Below are positions 59,718 through 64,000 of a stretch of 64,000 nt of DNA, in pieces. Under the pieces are notes generated by a model, which made no database searches, was not told the origin of the DNA, and was given only the letters and a program-made list of their open reading frames with translations. Both the position numbers and the translations under genes were made by a program. Positions within the stretch are counted from its first letter, which is position 1; each line of letters starts with the position of its first letter. Location: positions 1,488,001-1,552,000 of the forward strand of contig JBAJFG010000073.1 of NCBI GenBank assembly GCA_037903475.1, in the 5' to 3' direction. Origin of the DNA: Ancylostoma caninum. Lineage: Eukaryota > Nematoda > Chromadorea > Rhabditida > Ancylostomatidae.

Positions 59718-60045
59718 CATTAATGCTCTTGATTTTTCAGCACTACGCCCTCAACAACTAGATGTGGCCCTTTTAAAATTGCGTTTGCAAACCTAAACGT
59801 GTAATAAGGGCAGCTAGCTTTAGTGTCAGGGCAGGAACTGCATTCATCAAAATAAGCAGGAGAATCCTCACCAGATGTTCCAGCGCTTCGTTGAAACGAG
59901 CTGTTAGGTCCAAGATATGTGTAACATAGATTAATATGACTACTATACATTTTCTTAGTAATGGTAACTAACAATCAGAACTCGTATTCTATCTGAATTT
60001 GTATCCATAGCGTTGTAAATAAGACGCAATAAATCAATCAATCAA
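58842..60045 (+). mobile_element. CR1-like LINE, second family, internally deleted
   Basis: Keeps part of the reverse transcriptase, a deletion, the last about 55 codons of ORF2, a 3' UTR of about 320 bp and a tail of aatc repeats (60,026-60,045). It is clearly different from the LINE at 45-49 kb in sequence and tail. An inverted, 5'-truncated copy of its 3' end lies at 62,042-62,180. The 5' limit is approximate. Confidence 0.78.
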
Positions 60046-60430
60046 AGTAATGCACATCAACAGACTCAAAAGTGACAAAAACCCCATTCTTGAAGCGGTC
60101 GAAATGGCTACATTTTTGGAGCACGAAAATTTTTGAAGTCCGGATCGCCCCAAAAATCCGATTGCTGTGCTGGCTGCCTGCCACGGCCGCGGCGGTGGCC
60201 AACGAGTCTTGGCGTGTTCAATCGATAACATCAACGGCTCCACACGTGAGCTCGGGTTAGCAATCTGTTACAGACTCCGTCCAGGAAGACGGGTTTAAAG
60301 AGTATTTTGAGACAATTCAGCTACACCACTGAATTCAGCGTGGGGAGGAGATCTGCCATTATCTCAACCACGAATGTGAGGTGGACCCCGGCCTTTAAGT
60401 ATGAGACAAAATGTCCACTATAATACTGAG

Positions 60431-60750
60431 TTGATGAAAAAGTTCTGCAACACTTTTTATTTCCATTTCTAAAACGCAAAAGCAGCTTGACAGGTGGGAT
60501 CTTGTGTAGGTATAAGGTAGTATGTTCTTGAAGCTTTCAAGTGAAAGGCATATGAGGGAAGCTCTATCAGTATCCAAGTAATAATGCCTTCGGTCAGTCG
60601 AGTCTCACATCGCTCCTTTGTCTATTATGGTTTCCTGCAAGGACATCCTGTGAGAAGCGCCGACGCCAATATATGTGCTGCGTTTGAAGGGACCGTCATT
60701 TAGCATTCAACGGTTTCTAGTCTGACAAAATGATGCTTGAAAGTCACCCA
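60431..60750 (+). mobile_element. mariner relic (5' end and N-terminal transposase)
   Basis: Starts with a TIR-like TTGATGAAAAAGTTCTGCAA. Downstream (about 60,605-60,730) the plus strand reads VYYGFLQGH, ADANICAAFEGTVI and HSTVSSLTK, the N-terminal helix-turn-helix order of mariner transposases, with an in-frame stop in place of Ser. The matching right end is not found, so the element is truncated. Confidence 0.5.
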
Positions 60751-62041
60751 TGGTCTGGATGTGTGTCAACCATTTGGTTTCCTTCTCTGCCATTTCCACT
60801 ACAGCACCGTTTTGATACGTACTGACGGTTGACGACTTCAACAAGTTATGGGATAAGATAAGTTAGAACCGAATTACTGAGTGTCAGGACATATTGCCAG
60901 CGCAGGGAAACCGCATCGCATGGCTGCTGCAACTGGTTGCAAGGCGTTACCAGCAAAGGGAACAAAACTGCACACTACTATAAAATTTTTGGATAAATGT
61001 GGCAGAATAACACCCTAGTGCGTTGATTTGTAAATTGATTTTTTAAAACCGAATTTGTTTACCTCATAACTAGGGTGAGTTTCCATCTGGTCACGCCCAC
61101 TCTTTAGAAGTTCTCGTCTGTAACTCTGTAACCTCTCTGGAGAATGTCTGGTATGAGTCCCAGCATCCAACACAGAGCAAATGGCCGTTCGTCGGTAGCT
61201 CTAGTGTTCAAGTTTTCTTGTGAGCATATACATACTTCTAAGGCTTTTCAAATAAACTATAGGGCTCCGGGTTAAATCAGGGTTAAGTAGTCTCTACTGT
61301 AAGAAAAGGAGCAAAAACGCTATAAAAACTGCGATTACAGAATATGACCCAGTAAACGAGCAGAACAAAAACGGGCGAACATGGATCTGCAGAATGCCGC
61401 GTTTGAGAACGTTCTTGGAAAAACAATGGGCGTAGGCCGAATCCAAGCAGAGTCCGCGCGAAGTTTCCATTGTTGGCGCGAAGTTTTTGCAACAAGAAAA
61501 AACACCGCTCTCACATGATTCGCGCAATTTTCGGATAATACTTGAGAATTCAGGGAAATACTTTAGGCGTTTCTCAACTGGTTTCGGACTCAGCAACCAT
61601 AAAAATGGTGTTCTAATTGCTACATACCTATGAAAGTCTGACTGAATATGGTACCTACAAACAACTACACTTCATCTCACGAAGCAAACCCTAGCTATGG
61701 CTCCGGGTTCCTGGGTAGCTTGCAGCGACATTCAAATACAAAATCGCCACGCAATTTGGTTTGATAAGTTCCACATTTCAGGAGGAGCGGTCGCCCAGCA
61801 CGATGCCTGATTCGGACCGTTTGTGCAGCGGTTCCTTCTAGTAGATGATCTACTTGAGAAACTATCTGAGTGAGAGTGACAAAATCGCGGCGATGAAGTA
61901 GCTAATGCACTGGAAGTCGCAGCGATAAGATCACATTGACACGAGTACAGCCTGGAGCTGGTGCTGTAGAAAGCCTTGGTTACTATGCACATACAGCAAG
62001 GCGTTGGACGGATCGAATAAGGCTTGAACAACTACTCGAAT
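60751..62041. other. unassigned stretch
   Basis: Open frames at 61,283-61,596 and 61,732-62,031 on the minus strand lack support. Nothing else was recognised. Confidence 0.25.
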
Positions 62042-62180
62042 ATTGATTGATTGATTTATTGCGTCTTATTTACAACGCTGTAGATACAAATTCAGATAGA
62101 ATATGAGTTCTGGTTGAGCAGTTACCACTACTAAGAAAATGTATAGTAGTCATATTGATCTATGCTACACATATCTTGGA
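62042..62180 (-). mobile_element. solo 3' end of the second CR1-like LINE, inverted
   Basis: Reverse complement of about 59,907-60,045 at roughly 90% identity, beginning with the attgattgattg tail and including ttattgcgtcttatttacaa and tgtatagtagtcatatt. It is a severely 5'-truncated insertion on the minus strand. With the plus copy it forms a 140-bp inverted repeat spaced by about 2 kb. Confidence 0.88.
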
Positions 62181-63417
62181 AATAACCCCACCTGATATCC
62201 GAGTATTTATGTATTTTATACTGATATAACTGTTAGAGATACTGATATAACTGTTGGAATATTATTCGATTCGGTCAACAGTCTAATCTACGGGTTTGGT
62301 TTGGCAGTAAAAATTCCTTCGTCGCAGCATATTATAATATTTCTGATGCTTCGTAGAAAACGATACATGTATATTGAATTGCTTACTTATCATATACACC
62401 ACTATGTATTTTATAGTTGTGTCATGAGAAACACTATAAACGAGTAGCCGGCAGTTACTGAGTCTTCTCAGCTACATGAACTATAGAAACAATGACAGAC
62501 GACGCAGCCCACACAGTGCTTTGCAGAAAACAAACTGCTAACCATGGCCTGGAGAACAAAGGGAAAGGGCTCACTTCAGAGTCCTAGAAGTTTCCAGAAA
62601 TAGGCCTCATAGGAAGGAGCCTCAATGAGCCGCAATGTTCAAAAAACCCCTAGGAGTTTGTAATTTCTAAAGCAAGATGAGGTAGGATGTTGGGGAGATT
62701 GTGGATGAAATGACATGATTTCTTACAACGAGGCTCATAAAAAGGTTACAAGGAAAAAACCTAGAAAAGCCCGAAATTTCTGGAATTTTCACACAACTAC
62801 GCGTAGAGGTATGGGCGGTAAGTGGCTTAACTTCTACTACTGTAGTATACGTGATATAGTACTGGTTACCTTTACTATATCTGTAGATGAAGTCATGTGA
62901 GAATATGTTGTGTGAGAAGATAAAGGTGAAAAGGACTAAGAGGGGTTACGTGATCGAGTGAGCGATGGAGAAAGACGAGCGGCGCAAGCGGCAGAGGGAC
63001 ACTCGCGCATGCAAATCCTTGTGCCGAAAGCCGATTATCACTCAAAAACATAGGTAGCACACAGAAACAGCCACACGACGACGTATGGCCGTCGAACGAA
63101 AACACGAGCCGACGACAACGGTGTCGAGCCGGAAACGAACACCGACCGAACAGCCATCTGAAGAGACGGGGCGGCGACCGGCACCCGGTGAATGACAGCC
63201 ATGTGATCTGCAAACTGCAGCAAAGCCCCCTTATAATCTGATTGAGAATGCCGTTCAGTAAATTTGACGTCTAACAGGGGCGAAAGAACCAATGAGTCAC
63301 GACGAGCTTATACAGTTTATTGAGATGAACTGATAGGTATACAGTAGATGGTTGACTCGTATCGATTTGCTTTTGAAAGATGGGAGCCCTAACAAAACCG
63401 ATTCCAACCTTTTTCAG
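62181..63417. other. unassigned, with a GC-rich patch
   Basis: A duplicated phrase actgatataactgtt lies at 62,220-62,256. The segment 62,960-63,230 is distinctly GC-rich with CpG-containing repeats such as cgacgacg, open on both strands. It could be the 5' region of the gene to its right or an exon, but no model could be built. Confidence 0.3.
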
Positions 63418-64000
63418 CATTCGAATGACCGAATGATTCAAATGTCCGTGTTGTCTAAAAAAAACCAAAGGCGCTTCCAACGCTGCAGATGCGCTACCGA
63501 TTCCATTGGACGATGTTCGAGTTTAGAGGAGGAAGTAAGTAGCTGCTGCCAGGTTATCGAAGGTCTGGCTCATGTCGAACGTGATAGAGAATACATATAC
63601 CCAATGAACGACAGGTTCTGCATCTATGTGTACCCAGTACGTCATTTATTTATTTATTTACATTTTATTGTAATCATTCATTCATTCATTCATTCATTCA
63701 TTCACTCATTCATTCATTCATTCATTCATTCATTCATTCCTTCAATCTATCCAGTCATTAATTTCCTTAATCTCCGTTCAAATTTTAGATTGTTTGCCGC
63801 AAAAGCAGGTGTTGATTTGAAACGCTTGGTATCGGTGACCTCTGAGCATGCTCAGACTCAGCTCGCATAATCGAGCGAAGAGGAGAGTTGGAGCAGGTGG
63901 TAAACTGCCATTTGGTTACACACTCGATTGCGAATATCCTCGCAGAAAAATATCCTTCCAAAAAACTACCGGAAAAATGGGATGATTGGTGCTTGTCGCA
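63418..64000 (+). CDS. candidate gene running off the right edge
   Basis: A T-rich acceptor (cctttttcag) opens an exon at 63,418 reading HSNDRMIQMSVLSKKNQRRF, a Cys/Arg cluster (RCRCATD), and HVERDREYIYPMNDR. A donor fits at 63,615 (AG|GTTCTG) or 63,535 (GTAAGT). The intron contains the CATT microsatellite and ends in ttcaaattttag at 63,788. The next exon reads LFAAKA. A 47-nt intron at 63,810-63,856 would then lead in phase into ARIIERRGELEQVVNCHL and LAEKYPSKKLPEKWDDWCLS up to the window edge. Without that intron the frame stops at 63,870. The family is not recognised. Confidence 0.4.
63674..63739. repeat. (CATT)n microsatellite
   Basis: Sixteen tandem cattcatt-type units with one interrupting base (cactcatt), inside the putative intron of the right-edge gene. 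Confidence 0.95.

Overview
The window is nuclear DNA of a nematode, most likely a strongylid such as a hookworm. Moderate AT richness, very short introns (about 40-80 nt), small exons and AATAAA poly(A) signals fit this. So does the repeat content: an RTE-clade LINE, CR1-like LINEs, mariner elements and Penelope-like fragments. There are no operons with ribosome binding sites, no CRISPR and no convincing tRNA or rRNA. Most long open frames are transposon relics or chance. The host genes lie in small exons and had to be assembled by eye from splice signals, phase and codon sense, so they are models, not proof.

Left part (1-28 kb). Mostly repeats and unassigned DNA: two hAT-type MITEs with CAGTGGCGGA ends (the second copy is at 34.6 kb), a foldback element, a mariner relic, a family of TTAA-flanked elements (one long, two short), a third MITE, Penelope-like fragments at 5.1 and 16.4 kb, a possible solo LTR at 22.6-23.3 kb and a near-perfect palindrome at 24 kb. 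A few candidate host exons occur (8.4, 10.7, 20.9, 21.4 kb).

Middle (28-44 kb). A 60-bp minisatellite, a two-exon candidate 3' gene end (29.8-30.2 kb), an 880-bp mariner with clean ends, a terminal exon with poly(A) signal at 35.3 kb, and a 5'-truncated RTE LINE (39.2-41.8 kb) with two Trp-to-stop changes and a lost catalytic Asp.

Right part (45-64 kb). A nearly complete CR1-like LINE with two ORFs is followed by a candidate terminal exon on the plus strand. Convergent to it is the best host gene of the window: nine exons on the minus strand (50,937-55,728), 291 codons, all eight junctions in phase, with a MATH-like N-terminal half. Its stop codon directly abuts a 372-bp MITE that offers the nearest poly(A) signal, and its first intron carries a 1,266-bp mariner. 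A second small two-exon gene starts 46 bp away in the opposite direction. Beyond it lie a head-to-head Penelope-like palindrome (56.3-57.4 kb), a deleted CR1-like LINE with a second inverted 3' end 2 kb away, a further mariner relic, and a gene that runs off the right edge.

The picture is a repeat-rich stretch in which host genes survive between and around insertions, some of which now form introns and a 3' end.
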